Counted from the first letter of the stretch, positions 35,636 through 44,686 are shown. The stretch is 64,000 nt of DNA from JBBDWK01 sp040902885 (GCA_040902885.1 JBBDWK010000090.1:21015-85014), one strand, 5' to 3'. A program made the numbers and translations. The notes: a model not told the origin generated them from the sequence alone.

Positions 35636-36550
35636 ATGTCAAGGGTCTTGGGATTCGTCGCCGGCGCGATGTACGCACTGGTATGCGTCTTGCCGGCGCA
35701 GACCGTGGACCTTCCGTCCGCGCTGGCGCGTTTGGCCGAAGAAGCCGAGGCATTCCGGCTGATAGCGCCTCAAACCATCTCCCAGGAGACGCTCCGGCAG
35801 AAGGCCCTGAAGATGCCGCGCGGAGGATTCCGCATCGGCGCGGCGGCCAGCGCGCCCCGCAAACCGGTGCTTCAGAAGCGCGAGATCGTCTCCGAGTACG
35901 GCTTCGGGGCGCTCCAGGAGTCCCCGAAAGCGATGCACGAGCTGCGGCAGGTCGTCTCCGTGGATGGCCGGGTCATCCGAAGCAGCCGGAAGGCGCGCGA
36001 GAAGCTCGCTCTCGGGCTGCGGTCCAAGGGGGATCGCGTCAAGAAACGTATGCTCGAAGAGTTTGCGAAACATGGGCTGGTGGGCGCGGCGTCCGATTTT
36101 GGCCAGATTATCCTTCTCTTCTGCAAAGACAACATCGGGAATTACGAGTTCGCTCCGGTGCGCGAGGAATATGCGGGCGCCGAGGCGGTGTTTGTCCTGC
36201 GGTACGGGCCGGCGAAAGACCACGAGGAGCTGACAATCTTCGAGGGCCGGCGGGCCGTCCACTCCGGGCTGAGCGGCGAGATTTGGCTGCGCAAGGCGGA
36301 TTCGAGGCCATTGCGCATCTCCGCCGCTTCCACGCACAAGGACCGCGAGGTCGTCATCCGGCATGAGATCGCCGTGGAGTACGCCATGACGCCTCACGGA
36401 GCCATGCTCCCGGTTTCCGTGGTACACCGCGAGTATCATGACGAGCTCGAGGTGACCGAGAACCTGTTCCGGTATGCGCCGTTCCGCAAGTTTGCAGCCG
36501 ACAGCGAGATCAAGTTCACGGAGCTGCCCGAAGGTCTCACCGCTCCATGA
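35636..36550 (+). CDS. Hypothetical secreted protein, 304 aa
   Basis: The protein has a signal peptide (GFVAGAMYALVCVLPAQT) and a mature part with a helical first third (LPSALARLAEEAEAFRLIAP) and a beta-rich rest containing TIFEGRRAVHSGLSGEIWLRK and PVSVVHREYHDELEVTENLFRY. The latter strands, with a repeated polar/aromatic pattern, recall outer-membrane lipoprotein-sorting or DUF3108-like folds, but I do not recognise a specific family. The stop overlaps the next gene's start (ATGA), so it is co-translated with the YqiA-like esterase. No function can be assigned. Confidence 0.65.
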   Translation: MSRVLGFVAGAMYALVCVLPAQTVDLPSALARLAEEAEAFRLIAPQTISQETLRQKALKMPRGGFRIGAAASAPRKPVLQKREIVSEYGFGALQESPKAMHELRQVVSVDGRVIRSSRKAREKLALGLRSKGDRVKKRMLEEFAKHGLVGAASDFGQIILLFCKDNIGNYEFAPVREEYAGAEAVFVLRYGPAKDHEELTIFEGRRAVHSGLSGEIWLRKADSRPLRISAASTHKDREVVIRHEIAVEYAMTPHGAMLPVSVVHREYHDELEVTENLFRYAPFRKFAADSEIKFTELPEGLTAP

Positions 36551-37158
36551 CGGTTATCTACTTACATGGATTCGCGTCCGGTCCTGGTTCGAAGAAGGCC
36601 GGATGGTTCCGGGAAAAGTTTCGGGAGTGCGGGGTTGAGATACTGATTCCGGATTTGGCCGAAGGGGACTTCGAGCGGCTGACCATCGGCGGCCAGTTAG
36701 CGGTGATCGAGCGGGTCGCGGAAGGACGCCGGGTCGGATTGATCGGCTCCAGCATGGGCGGCTATCTGGCGGCGCTTTACGCGGCGCGGCATCCCGAGAC
36801 GGAATGGCTGGTGCTGCTGGCTCCGGCTTTCCGCTTCGCGGGGCGCTGGGCCGCTTCGCTGGGCGAGCGAAAGCTGGAGGAATGGCGCGGCACAGGGTAT
36901 CTGGAGTTCTATCACTACGGAGAAAAAGGCCCTCGCCGGCTAAGTTACGAGTTACTCCGGGAAGCATCAAAGTACGAGGACTTCCCGGAAATTACTCAGC
37001 CGACGACAATTTTTCACGGGCGCCGCGACGATGTGGTGCCGTATGAGTACTCGGTGGAATTCGCCGACGGGCGGCCCAATGTGGAACTCCACCTGCTGGA
37101 GTCCAACCACGAGCTGCTCGATGTGCTCGACGAGATCTGGGGGCGGATTAAAAAGTAA
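36547..37158 (+). CDS. YqiA/UPF0227-type alpha/beta-hydrolase esterase
   Basis: This 203-residue cytoplasmic protein is the minimal alpha/beta-hydrolase of the YqiA type. Motifs are HGFASGPGSKKAG (oxyanion loop), GSSMGG with nucleophile Ser69, the acid Asp161/162 in GRRDDVVPY and His188 in SNHELLD. Relatives are carboxylesterases of unknown natural substrate. It starts four bases before the stop of the preceding gene. Its last 11 bases overlap the end of the outer-membrane protein gene on the other strand. Confidence 0.83.
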   Translation: MTVIYLHGFASGPGSKKAGWFREKFRECGVEILIPDLAEGDFERLTIGGQLAVIERVAEGRRVGLIGSSMGGYLAALYAARHPETEWLVLLAPAFRFAGRWAASLGERKLEEWRGTGYLEFYHYGEKGPRRLSYELLREASKYEDFPEITQPTTIFHGRRDDVVPYEYSVEFADGRPNVELHLLESNHELLDVLDEIWGRIKK

Positions 37159-37750
37159 ACCCCACCAGGAATTCGGCCTGATTCTGTCCGGCGAGCACGG
37201 CGGAAAGGCCGTTCTCGATCGTCTCCGAGCGCCAGCGCGTGTACCGGATCTCGGGCGATATTCTTACGAAGGGCACGCGGAATTCAATTCCCCCGCCCAG
37301 GACGAAGCCAGTTCGGAGCTTGGTGTCCGAGGCGGTCACCCCTGGAATGCCCGCGACCTCGCCTACCCGTGCGAGGCCCGCAAGCCGGTTGAAAGACACT
37401 CCCGCGGCGGCATAGGGGCGTATGAGAATGCCCGGCGAGCGCAGCTTCAGAAGCAGGGGAAATTCCCAACTTGAGCCTTCGGAGTTGACAGAGAGGCCGG
37501 CGCGGCTGTATTCAAACCGTTTGTAAAGCGCATTGAACTCGATCCCGAGTCCGAATGGCAGTTCCAGATCGACCATCGGGCCGACGGTAAACGGCTGCGT
37601 CTCGGAGGTCACGTTTGGTCCGGACCCGACGGCGATGTCGAAAGCGTCCGTGAACGGCACGCCGCCCTTGATTCCGAAATGAAGCGATTGCGAGAAAACG
37701 GGAACCACCGCGAGAAGAACGAAGAGGAGTAGCTTCATAAGAATTTTCAT
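37148..37750 (-). CDS. Small outer-membrane beta-barrel protein
   Basis: The start is set at ATG 37750 (MKILMKLLLFVLLAVVPVFSQ), which gives a clear signal peptide; a longer frame would run back through the divergent amidohydrolase gene. The 200-residue product has alternating strands (HFGIKGGVPFTDAFDI, FGLGIEFNALYKRFEY, ISPEIRYTRWRSETI) and ends in FLVGFTF with the terminal Phe of a barrel. It looks like an eight-stranded OMP_b-brl/OmpW-like porin. Its start lies 44 bases from that of the amidohydrolase gene, so both promoters must fit in or near that gap. Confidence 0.8.
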   Translation of the reverse strand: MKILMKLLLFVLLAVVPVFSQSLHFGIKGGVPFTDAFDIAVGSGPNVTSETQPFTVGPMVDLELPFGLGIEFNALYKRFEYSRAGLSVNSEGSSWEFPLLLKLRSPGILIRPYAAAGVSFNRLAGLARVGEVAGIPGVTASDTKLRTGFVLGGGIEFRVPFVRISPEIRYTRWRSETIENGLSAVLAGQNQAEFLVGFTF

Positions 37751-37794
37751 CTTAGCATCTGTCGTCCGGCTGACTTTTCGGTGATACTGGACAG

Positions 37795-38715
37795 ATGCGG
37801 ACCCCATGGGGCGACATTGCCGTATCGGACGCCCACTTACACTTCTTCTCCCATACTTTCTTTTCGTCGCTGGCCTCGCAAAAGCAGGCCTCGCTGGACG
37901 AGATCGGGGCGGCTCTCGGGTGGAAGTTGCCGCCGGAAGATCCGCGCGCGCTGGCCGAGTGCTGGAGGGTTGAGCTCGACCGCAACGGCCTGAACCGGGC
38001 CGCACTGATTGCCAGCGTTCCCGGAGACGAGGCGTCCGTGGCCGCCGCGGTTGCGGCCTTTCCCAACCGCTTTGCCGGCTATTTCATGCTCAACCCCATC
38101 GCGCCCGACGCTGAAAAGCGGGTGCGGCAGGCGCTCGGCGAAGCCGGACTGCGGGGCGTGTGCCTCTTTCCGGCCATGCAGGCGTATTCGCTGCACGACC
38201 CGAAGGTGCAGCCGGTCTTCGAGGCGGTAGCCGCGCACCCAGGAACCGTCGTATTCGTTCATTGCGGAGTTTTGACGGTGGGCGTCCGAAAAAAGTTGGG
38301 ACTGCCGTCCAAGTTCGACATGCGATATTCCAACCCGCTCGATCTGCACGCTATCGCGCTGCGCCATCCGGAGGTCAATTTCGTAATTCCGCACTTCGGC
38401 GCAGGGATGTTTCGCGAGACCCTGATGCTGTGCGACCTTTGCCCGAACGTGCATCTGGACACCTCGAGCGGCAATAGCTGGATCAAGTATCAAACGCCGC
38501 AAGCCACTCTTGCCGATGTTTTCCGGCAGGCTCTGGCGGCGGCGGGCGGCAAGCGACTGCTGTTCGGTTCGGACTCGTCGTTCTTCCCACGGGGCTGGAA
38601 TGCGGAGATTCTCGAAGCGCAGTTGCAGGCCATGCAGGAGGCAGGAGTCGGGGAATACGAGGCCCGGGCCATCCTGGGCGGCAATTTCGACCGCCTCTTT
38701 CCCAGGGCCGCGTGA
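37795..38715 (+). CDS. Amidohydrolase-2 family TIM-barrel hydrolase
   Basis: The 306-residue cytoplasmic protein belongs to the amidohydrolase_2 group: metal motif DAHLHFFS (His-x-His, residues 12-19), FVHCGVL near 158, PHFGAGMFRE near 205 and the catalytic Asp in LLFGSDSSFFPRGW near 265. Members decarboxylate or hydrolyse aromatic and sugar-lactone substrates, often with zinc or manganese. No pathway partner is adjacent; the divergent neighbour is a small outer-membrane protein and an MFS carrier gene converges on it four bases away. Substrate unknown. Confidence 0.82.
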   Translation: MRTPWGDIAVSDAHLHFFSHTFFSSLASQKQASLDEIGAALGWKLPPEDPRALAECWRVELDRNGLNRAALIASVPGDEASVAAAVAAFPNRFAGYFMLNPIAPDAEKRVRQALGEAGLRGVCLFPAMQAYSLHDPKVQPVFEAVAAHPGTVVFVHCGVLTVGVRKKLGLPSKFDMRYSNPLDLHAIALRHPEVNFVIPHFGAGMFRETLMLCDLCPNVHLDTSSGNSWIKYQTPQATLADVFRQALAAAGGKRLLFGSDSSFFPRGWNAEILEAQLQAMQEAGVGEYEARAILGGNFDRLFPRAA

Positions 38716-38719
38716 CCGC

Positions 38720-40024
38720 TTACGCGGCTACGGACTCTTTCTGTTCCAGCGGGGTCACGGGGTCGAGCGCCAGCCAGCAGAACGTTCCCGCGAAGTAGAC
38801 CGCGGCCGAGACGTAGAAGGTCATATCCCAGTTGCTGTCGGTCAAGCTCAGGATGTAGCCGATGGCGATGGGGGAAAGAGCGCCGCCGATGTTGCCGGCC
38901 ATGTTCATCGCGCCGGAGAGCGTTCCCGCGTACTTGCCGCCTACGTCCATGCACGCGCCCCAGGCGCCCGGCATTACGAGATCGTTGGCGAAGCTGGCGA
39001 AGCCGATGGCGATCATCGCCCAGACGGGATCCTGCAGGTAAGTGGAAAGCACCAGCAGTCCGCTGGCGCAGGGGAATCCGATGCAGGCCATGATCCGCCG
39101 GCCGGTGATGACGCTTCCCGTCCAGCGGTTCACGTACGTGGAAACGAACCCGCAGAAGAGGGATCCCACTCCGCCCAGAAACAGAGGCAATCCGGCCAGC
39201 ACGGCGCTGGTGGCCAGTTCCAGGTTCCGAGATTCGCGCAGATACGTGGGGAGCCACGTGATATAGAAATACCAGCCGTAGGACAGACAGAAATATTGCG
39301 CGCAGAGAAGCCACACCTGGCGGGAGCGGAGAAATACGCCCCAGGGGATGGCGTGCGAGGAGGCGAGCTCGTCGGAATGCTTCAGCAGCCGCAACTCGGC
39401 CGCGTTGACGTTCTTGTTCTCTTTTGGGTGATCGCGGTACCAGCGGTAAAAAAAGAAGGCCCACACCACGCCGATGGCGCCGAACAACTCGAAAGCCCGC
39501 GGCCACGACATGACCTGCAGAACCTGGTAGACCAGCAGGGGAGTGAACGCCCCGCCCCAGCGGGCGCTGAGCCACATGATGCCCTGCGCCTTTACGCGCT
39601 CGTCCTGCGGCAGCCAGACCGTGAAGGCTTTCGTCAGGTTCGGAAAGCATCCCGCCTCGCCGGTGCCGAAAAGGAAGCGGATTACCACCAGCGAGATGAA
39701 GTTCCAGGCCCAACCCGTCGCGGCGGTGAAGAAAGACCACCAGATTACGATGCGCATCAGGACTTTGCGCGCGCCCATCACGTCCCCCAGCCATCCGCCT
39801 GGAATTTCGAACAGCGCGTAGCCCCATGCAAAGGCTGACAGCACGTAGCCCATCTGCACGTCGGAAAGCTGAAAGTCGGCTTTGATCAGGGGAACCGCCT
39901 GCGAGATGCAAACCCGGTCGATGTAGGTGACGATCGCCAGGGTCACGGCGAATACAATGACCCAGTAGCGGACGCGCGACGCTTGTTCGCCCGCATAGGT
40001 CGTGGGGGATACCTGAGTTGCCAT
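38720..40024 (-). CDS. MFS carrier, ACS family
   Basis: The 434-residue membrane protein has twelve predicted helices and the ACS hallmarks: TYIDRVCISQAVPLIKADF, the loop PGGWLGDVMGARKVLMR between helices 2 and 3, and RFLFGTGEAGCFPNLTKAF. Such carriers import organic anions such as hexuronates, glucarate, tartrate or phthalate by proton symport. A large cytoplasmic loop around residue 200 separates the two halves. It is divergent from a GNAT-like gene across 72 bases. The substrate cannot be told. Confidence 0.85.
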   Translation of the reverse strand: MATQVSPTTYAGEQASRVRYWVIVFAVTLAIVTYIDRVCISQAVPLIKADFQLSDVQMGYVLSAFAWGYALFEIPGGWLGDVMGARKVLMRIVIWWSFFTAATGWAWNFISLVVIRFLFGTGEAGCFPNLTKAFTVWLPQDERVKAQGIMWLSARWGGAFTPLLVYQVLQVMSWPRAFELFGAIGVVWAFFFYRWYRDHPKENKNVNAAELRLLKHSDELASSHAIPWGVFLRSRQVWLLCAQYFCLSYGWYFYITWLPTYLRESRNLELATSAVLAGLPLFLGGVGSLFCGFVSTYVNRWTGSVITGRRIMACIGFPCASGLLVLSTYLQDPVWAMIAIGFASFANDLVMPGAWGACMDVGGKYAGTLSGAMNMAGNIGGALSPIAIGYILSLTDSNWDMTFYVSAAVYFAGTFCWLALDPVTPLEQKESVAA

Positions 40025-40096
40025 ACGAACCCGCCATCAGAACACGTTTAGGGAGCGATTGCAACTTTATGGGCCTTCGCGACAATACTGGTTGGG

Positions 40097-40885
40097 TTGA
40101 GCGCTGAAAACGTAGTGCTGAATCTTCGCGAGTATTTCCGGTGGCTGGCGGCGCGCCGGACCGCCGGCGAGATTCGGGAAATGCCGGGGGTGAGCATCGC
40201 TTCGGCCGGCGCCGCCTTCGAGATGTTCAACGCGGCTTTCCTTTCCGAGGTTGTGGGAGGGCGGGACACGGATCTCGAGCGCCGGATTCTGACCGCGGCA
40301 CTTCACTTCGAGCAGCGGGGGATGGGCTGGGCCTACTGGGTCGCCGACGATTGGCTAAATCCGAGAACCCGCCGCAGGGCCGAAGGAATTTTCGAAAAGC
40401 ACGGTCTGTTTCCATCCGCGCGGCTACCCGGCATGATCGCGGAGAACATCGCCGCTCCTGTCCGCGCTCTTCCCGAGATCGAGATCCGGACGGTTGGCGA
40501 TCCCGAGACGCGGTTGTCGTTTTGCGCTGTCGGCGCGGTCTGCTTCAACCTGCCCGTTCTCTGGTTTCGGGAGATCTTCGAGCCGTCGTGGGTTTGGAGC
40601 ACCCCGGAGGTAAGCGGCTACGTCGGGTACGTGAATGGCGCCGCCGCGACCACGGCGTTGACCGTTGCGGCTTGCGGGGTGGTGGGAGTTTACAACGTCG
40701 CCACGCTGCCCTCCCTTCAGCGCCATGGCTACGGCGAGGCCACAGTGCGGCATGCCCTGAACGAAGCGCGCCGGAGCTTTGGCGAGATGCCCACCGTTCT
40801 TCAATCCACCGATCAGGGATTTTCCGTGTACCGCCGGATCGGCTACCGCACCGTCAACCAAGTGACGGTCTACACTTGCGAGTGA
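40097..40885 (+). CDS. GNAT-fold acetyltransferase-like protein
   Basis: The 262-residue protein has an unassigned helical N-terminal part (to about 120) and a C-terminal GNAT-like domain. VYNVATLPSLQRHGYGEAT is the acetyl-CoA loop (motif A), and STDQGFSVYRRIGYRT is the typical end of the fold. The substrate is unknown. The start is TTG 40097; no ATG gives a full N-terminus and the ribosome site is weak, so a GTG at 40112 is also possible. The next gene, cysE, is convergent. Confidence 0.65.
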   Translation: MSAENVVLNLREYFRWLAARRTAGEIREMPGVSIASAGAAFEMFNAAFLSEVVGGRDTDLERRILTAALHFEQRGMGWAYWVADDWLNPRTRRRAEGIFEKHGLFPSARLPGMIAENIAAPVRALPEIEIRTVGDPETRLSFCAVGAVCFNLPVLWFREIFEPSWVWSTPEVSGYVGYVNGAAATTALTVAACGVVGVYNVATLPSLQRHGYGEATVRHALNEARRSFGEMPTVLQSTDQGFSVYRRIGYRTVNQVTVYTCE

Positions 40886-40914
40886 AAAGCGGCCTGTCTA
40901 GACATCCAGGGTCT

Positions 40915-41577
40915 TTAGCGCCGGCCGCTTCGGGCGTCCATACGGTCGCCGAGCAGGAGCTTGAGCTGCGACTCCAACTCGGCGACTCGAATGCTCAATT
41001 CCTCAATCGCCTGTCCTTCGGGATCCGGCAGGTTGCCGTGCGCGAGCGGATCCACGGAGTCGCCGCTCATGCGTACGATGCGGCCCGGCACTCCGACGAC
41101 CGTCGAGTTGTCCGGCACGGGATGGACCACAACCGAACCGGCGCCGATCTTGACGTTGTTCCCGATGCGAATGCCGCCCAGAACTTTCGCACCGGTGCCG
41201 ACCACGACGTTGTTGCCGATGGTGGGATGTCGCTTGCCCTTTTCATGTCCAGTGCCGCCCAGGGTCACGCCCTGGTAGAGCAGCACGTCGTCGCCGATCT
41301 CGGAGGTCTCACCAATCACCACGCCCATTCCGTGGTCCACGAAGAAGCGCCGGCCGATTCTCGCGCCGGGATGAATCTCAATGCCCGTTAGAAAGCGGTT
41401 GATCTGCGAAATCACGCGCGGCAGCAGCGGGACGTTCATCCGGTAGAGTCTGTGCGCGGCGCGGTGCCATAGGATGGCGTGGAAGCCGGGATAACAGAGT
41501 ACGATCTCGAGGGCGCTCCTGGCGGCCGGGTCCTCCCGGAAGATCGTATCGATTTGTTCTCTTACGGCCCGGAACAT
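40915..41577 (-). CDS. cysE: Serine O-acetyltransferase
   Basis: CysE makes O-acetylserine from serine and acetyl-CoA, the first committed step of cysteine synthesis. From ATG 41577 the 220-residue protein shows the short N-terminal helical domain (MFRAVREQIDTIFREDPAAR) and the left-handed beta-helix of hexapeptide repeats (IHPGARIGRRFFVDHGMGVV, GETSEIGDDVLLYQGVTLGG), with catalytic His in VDHG and GTGHEKGKRHPTIGNNV. A C-terminal leucine-rich tail (IEELSIRVAELESQLKLLL) may be a coiled coil. The first 16 bases overlap the end of the NuoI-like gene, so the two are coupled. Confidence 0.9.
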   Translation of the reverse strand: MFRAVREQIDTIFREDPAARSALEIVLCYPGFHAILWHRAAHRLYRMNVPLLPRVISQINRFLTGIEIHPGARIGRRFFVDHGMGVVIGETSEIGDDVLLYQGVTLGGTGHEKGKRHPTIGNNVVVGTGAKVLGGIRIGNNVKIGAGSVVVHPVPDNSTVVGVPGRIVRMSGDSVDPLAHGNLPDPEGQAIEELSIRVAELESQLKLLLGDRMDARSGRR

Positions 41578-42035
41578 AATGGCGGAGAAATGGGAGCCAG
41601 CATATCTTCTTTTCGCATGATAAGAGCGGCGGTGTCGTAACTGGCCAGCTCGAACCCGTGCCCGTGAGTGATGGCGTCGGTGGGACACGCCTCCACACAG
41701 TAACCGCAGAAGATACAGCGGTTGTAATCGATGTTATAAACCGAGGCGTAGCGTTCGCCGCCGCTGATGCGTAACTTGTCCGTGTTTTCGGCGGCTTCGA
41801 TATAGATGCAGCTGGCCGGGCAGGCCGCCGCGCAGAGGAAGCAGGCCACGCACTTTTCCAGGCCGTTTTCATCGCGCTGCAGCACGTGTTTGCCGCGGAA
41901 GCGCTCCTCGAACTTGGGAGGCTCGTCCGGATAATTCTCGGTCACTGTGGGAGACAGCATCTCCTTTAAAGTGACTCTCATGCCTTTGGCAATGGTGGCC
42001 GCGGTTTCGAGGATCTCCCCAACTTTACTAGGCAT
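41562..42035 (-). CDS. nuoI: NuoI-like two-cluster ferredoxin (complex I subunit I)
   Basis: The 157-residue protein has the NuoI layout: an N-terminal amphipathic stretch, ENYPDEPPKFEERFRGKH, then two 4Fe-4S motifs, CVACFLCAAACP and CIFCGYCVEACPTDAI, and a short tail. NuoI passes electrons through the N6a/N6b clusters to the quinone site of NADH dehydrogenase. No other nuo gene lies in the window, so this copy is separated from the main complex I genes. It may serve the split complex I clusters known in this phylum or another enzyme. The overlap with cysE is unusual. Confidence 0.85.
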   Translation of the reverse strand: MPSKVGEILETAATIAKGMRVTLKEMLSPTVTENYPDEPPKFEERFRGKHVLQRDENGLEKCVACFLCAAACPASCIYIEAAENTDKLRISGGERYASVYNIDYNRCIFCGYCVEACPTDAITHGHGFELASYDTAALIMRKEDMLAPISPPLCSGP

Positions 42036-42103
42036 TCAATTCCTATGGTAACGCAGGTTTCGCCGGCCGCCGAACTCCGCCCGGGAGCTCAGTTCTTGGA
42101 CCC

Positions 42104-42586
42104 TCAGCCCGCCTTCCATTCCGGCACGTAGTCGCCGGGCTGGAACGGCTGAACGTTGAAGCGGCGGCCCAGACTCTCCAGTTCGCGGCGGCGGAAACCC
42201 TCGCTAGACCAGCCGATGCGGCCATCCGGCTCGATCAGGAACAGCGACGGAACGGAGCCGATTCCGTAGGCGTTGCTGGCGGGATAGGCGTCGGGATCGT
42301 CGAGAAGCGCCGGAAAGGAGATACCGAATTCAGCGTTGAATTCGCGCGTGGATTCGTCATCGTCCTGGGAGATGGCGACGAAAGGAACGTTCTGGCGGTG
42401 CATGCGCTCCAGAAACGGGAACGTGAACTGGCAGGTGGGGCAGGTGACCTTGAAGAAGGCCAGAACGACCGGGCCTTTGGCGAGGAGACCGGAGAGGTTC
42501 TGCGAGCCGCCGGCCAACTCGGGCAATTGAAAATCGGGGGCTTGCGCGCCCGCTCCCAGTATCCTGCGATCCCTGGCAGCCGCCAT
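42104..42586 (-). CDS. Thioredoxin-fold redoxin with CPTC active site
   Basis: The 160-residue protein matches the AhpC/TSA-redoxin family: GAQAPDFQLPELAGG at the start, VVLAFFKVTCPTCQFTFPFL with the redox pair Cys-Pro-Thr-Cys, then AISQDDDESTREF and the cis-Pro segment GSVPSLFLI. A CxxC motif points to a ResA/TlpA-like thiol reductase rather than a one-cysteine peroxiredoxin. No signal peptide is visible, so it should act in the cytoplasm. It sits between the nuoI-like gene and a GNAT gene on the same strand; no clear functional link. Confidence 0.82.
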   Translation of the reverse strand: MAAARDRRILGAGAQAPDFQLPELAGGSQNLSGLLAKGPVVLAFFKVTCPTCQFTFPFLERMHRQNVPFVAISQDDDESTREFNAEFGISFPALLDDPDAYPASNAYGIGSVPSLFLIEPDGRIGWSSEGFRRRELESLGRRFNVQPFQPGDYVPEWKAG

Positions 42587-42617
42587 AAGGTCAGTGTAGC
42601 AGGCGGTATGAGGACCG

Positions 42618-43601
42618 TTACCGGAAGCCCTCCCAGACGCACGCGGCGAACTCCCGCAGCTTGTGGAATCCGACGCTATCGTACAGCCGGATGGCGCCGC
42701 GATTGGCTGAAGTCACCGTAAGCCCCACCTTGCGGCAGCCGCGGCCTCGCAGCGCTTCGAGCGAATGGCGCAACACTTCATAGCCTACGCCGCGCCCGCG
42801 TACCGAAGGCGCCACGCAGATCTGCGTGATATGTCCGACGTCGTAGGCAACCAGGCTGGTGAGCGAGATCCCCTGAAGGCGGCGTGTTTCCGGGTCCACG
42901 GCAATGCAGGACGCGGGCTGGAAAAATGCCCCGCAGCCGGGAAACTGCACGATGTTTGCAAGAAACCGGCGCGCGCCCGCCACCGAATGATACTGATCGT
43001 TGATCTGGCTATCGATATGCCCGCTATAGGCGGAAGCGATCACCTGCGCGGCGGCCTCCTGGTGGCGCTCCTCCCAGGTTTCGATGGAGATGTGCGGGAA
43101 GGCGCGGCCGGGCGGTGGAACGGGCGTACCCGCCAGGTCGAAAACCATGAACGCGCGGTCGAAGGTGCTCACCCGATCCGGAAACGGGAAGGCCCGCCCC
43201 GTGTCTCCGGCGAGCATCATGAGCTGGCACTCCACGCGGCGGACAAAGGGCGTGGAGATCAGCGTTTCGACGGCGGCTCCGAGCAGGCGGTTCTCGTTGT
43301 CCACGGTGCGGAAGCCTTCGCCTACATATACATCCCCGATGAGTCCCTTGTGTTCCTCGAAGATGTAATACACATAGCCGACCGCCGTGCCGCGCGCCAT
43401 CAGCGCGAAGCCGTTGAGGGCCTGCGCGTCCACGAAGCGCCGCACCAGCGAGGCCGAAGCCGAAAAGTCCCAGGAGAGCGCCCTTTCCCAAGCCGCGACC
43501 TCTTCGCGCAGGAGCGGATCCAGGTCGCCCGCGCGCAGCCTCCGTAAGTCGGCTAACTCCGGGACCGGGCCGCGCGCCGGGTGGTCGATGAGAGCGGCCA
43601 T
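42618..43601 (-). CDS. Double-domain GNAT acetyltransferase
   Basis: The 327-residue protein appears to hold two GNAT-like halves. The first (about 15-150, GFALMARGTAVGYVYYIFEE) lacks a clear acetyl-CoA loop and is probably structural. The second (about 165-325) has CVAPSVRGRGVGYEVLRHSL, the acetyl-CoA motif, followed by VTSANRGAIRLYDSVGFHKL, the usual end. The substrate, small molecule or protein N-terminus, is unknown. It is 17 bases downstream of the NHL protein gene on the same strand and could share its transcript. Confidence 0.78.
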   Translation of the reverse strand: MAALIDHPARGPVPELADLRRLRAGDLDPLLREEVAAWERALSWDFSASASLVRRFVDAQALNGFALMARGTAVGYVYYIFEEHKGLIGDVYVGEGFRTVDNENRLLGAAVETLISTPFVRRVECQLMMLAGDTGRAFPFPDRVSTFDRAFMVFDLAGTPVPPPGRAFPHISIETWEERHQEAAAQVIASAYSGHIDSQINDQYHSVAGARRFLANIVQFPGCGAFFQPASCIAVDPETRRLQGISLTSLVAYDVGHITQICVAPSVRGRGVGYEVLRHSLEALRGRGCRKVGLTVTSANRGAIRLYDSVGFHKLREFAACVWEGFR

Positions 43602-43618
43602 GGCTGATGATTATAACG

Positions 43619-44686
43619 TCAGTTCAATCTCCGGACGCGATGCGTTTCGCTGTCCCCGACGTAGAGAATCCCTTTCTTGTCCACAAAAACGCCATGCGGA
43701 CGGGCGGTGCGGCACCGCAGCGGATCGCCATCCGGACCGTCGCCCCGTTCCCCCGTCCCGATCACGGTCGAGATGATCCCCGATTTCAGATCGATCCGCC
43801 GGATGGTATGGCTCTCGGTATCGGCGATGTAGAGGCTATCGTCGGGCGCATACGCAACCCCCTTGGGACCCGAAAGCAACGCCTTCCGGGCCGGGCCTCC
43901 ATCGCCGGTGTATCCTTTCTCTCCGGTCCCCGCTACATGATAGATGCGTTTGGCCCGCGGATCGATACGGTAGATTGCATTGCCCTCGCGCAGCGCCAGG
44001 TAGAGGTTGCCTTTCGGGTCCAGATCGATGGCGCGCGGGCCGTTGAGGGGTGTGCCTTCGAGCGGAGCACCGTCCGGGGTCGGCTTGCGCTCGCCCGTTC
44101 CGGCGTAGGTGGTGACGGTTCCGGTCTTGAGGTCGATGCGGCGCACGCGATGGTTGCCGATATCGCAGACGAGGATTCCGCCTTCGGGGTCGAGAGCGAT
44201 GCTGTGGGGCTGGCGGAACTGGGCCTTGATGGCGGGGCCGCCGTCGCCGCCGAAGCCGGGAGCGCCGGTGCCGGCCACGGTGGTGATGATTTTGGTTTTC
44301 GCATCCACGCGGCGCACGATGTGGTTCTGCATCTCGACGAAGAACATATTCCCCGTGCGGTCGAAACGGATTTCGTAGGGCTGGTTGAGGGAGGCTGCGA
44401 GCGCCGGGCCGCCGTCGCCGGAGTAGCCCTGCTTGCCGGTGCCGGCCACGGTGGAGAGCTTGCCGGTCTTCAAGTCCAGCCGGCGGATGCGGTGGTTATC
44501 GACTTCGCAAATATAGAGCGCGCCGTCCGGGCCGACGACCAGGCCATAGGGATTGCTGAGCTGGCCCGCGGTGCCCGGGCCGCCATCGCCCGAGAAGCCG
44601 GCGACCCCATTACCGGCGATGGTGGCCACCTGCTTCGCGCCGAACGCGGGCATCAGGAGGAGGAGCAAAAGACACAAGAGCCGCAT
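43619..44686 (-). CDS. Secreted NHL-repeat propeller protein
   Basis: The 355-residue protein has a signal peptide (LLCLLLLLLMPAFG) and about six NHL repeats of some 55 residues, each with TVAGTG, GDGGPA and a strand ending in HRIRRID-type sequence. The result is a six-bladed beta-propeller, probably a binding or scaffold protein outside the cytoplasm. Catalysis is not indicated. The repeats are highly regular at the DNA level, so internal recombination is possible. It starts a two-gene run with the GNAT gene. Confidence 0.85.
   Translation of the reverse strand: MRLLCLLLLLLMPAFGAKQVATIAGNGVAGFSGDGGPGTAGQLSNPYGLVVGPDGALYICEVDNHRIRRLDLKTGKLSTVAGTGKQGYSGDGGPALAASLNQPYEIRFDRTGNMFFVEMQNHIVRRVDAKTKIITTVAGTGAPGFGGDGGPAIKAQFRQPHSIALDPEGGILVCDIGNHRVRRIDLKTGTVTTYAGTGERKPTPDGAPLEGTPLNGPRAIDLDPKGNLYLALREGNAIYRIDPRAKRIYHVAGTGEKGYTGDGGPARKALLSGPKGVAYAPDDSLYIADTESHTIRRIDLKSGIISTVIGTGERGDGPDGDPLRCRTARPHGVFVDKKGILYVGDSETHRVRRLN

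Noticed and set aside
43933..44304. Regular repeats in this stretch as a tandem-repeat or CRISPR-like array
   Set aside because: The periodicity of about 165 bases comes from the NHL repeats of the protein; no identical spacers or short palindromic repeats are present.
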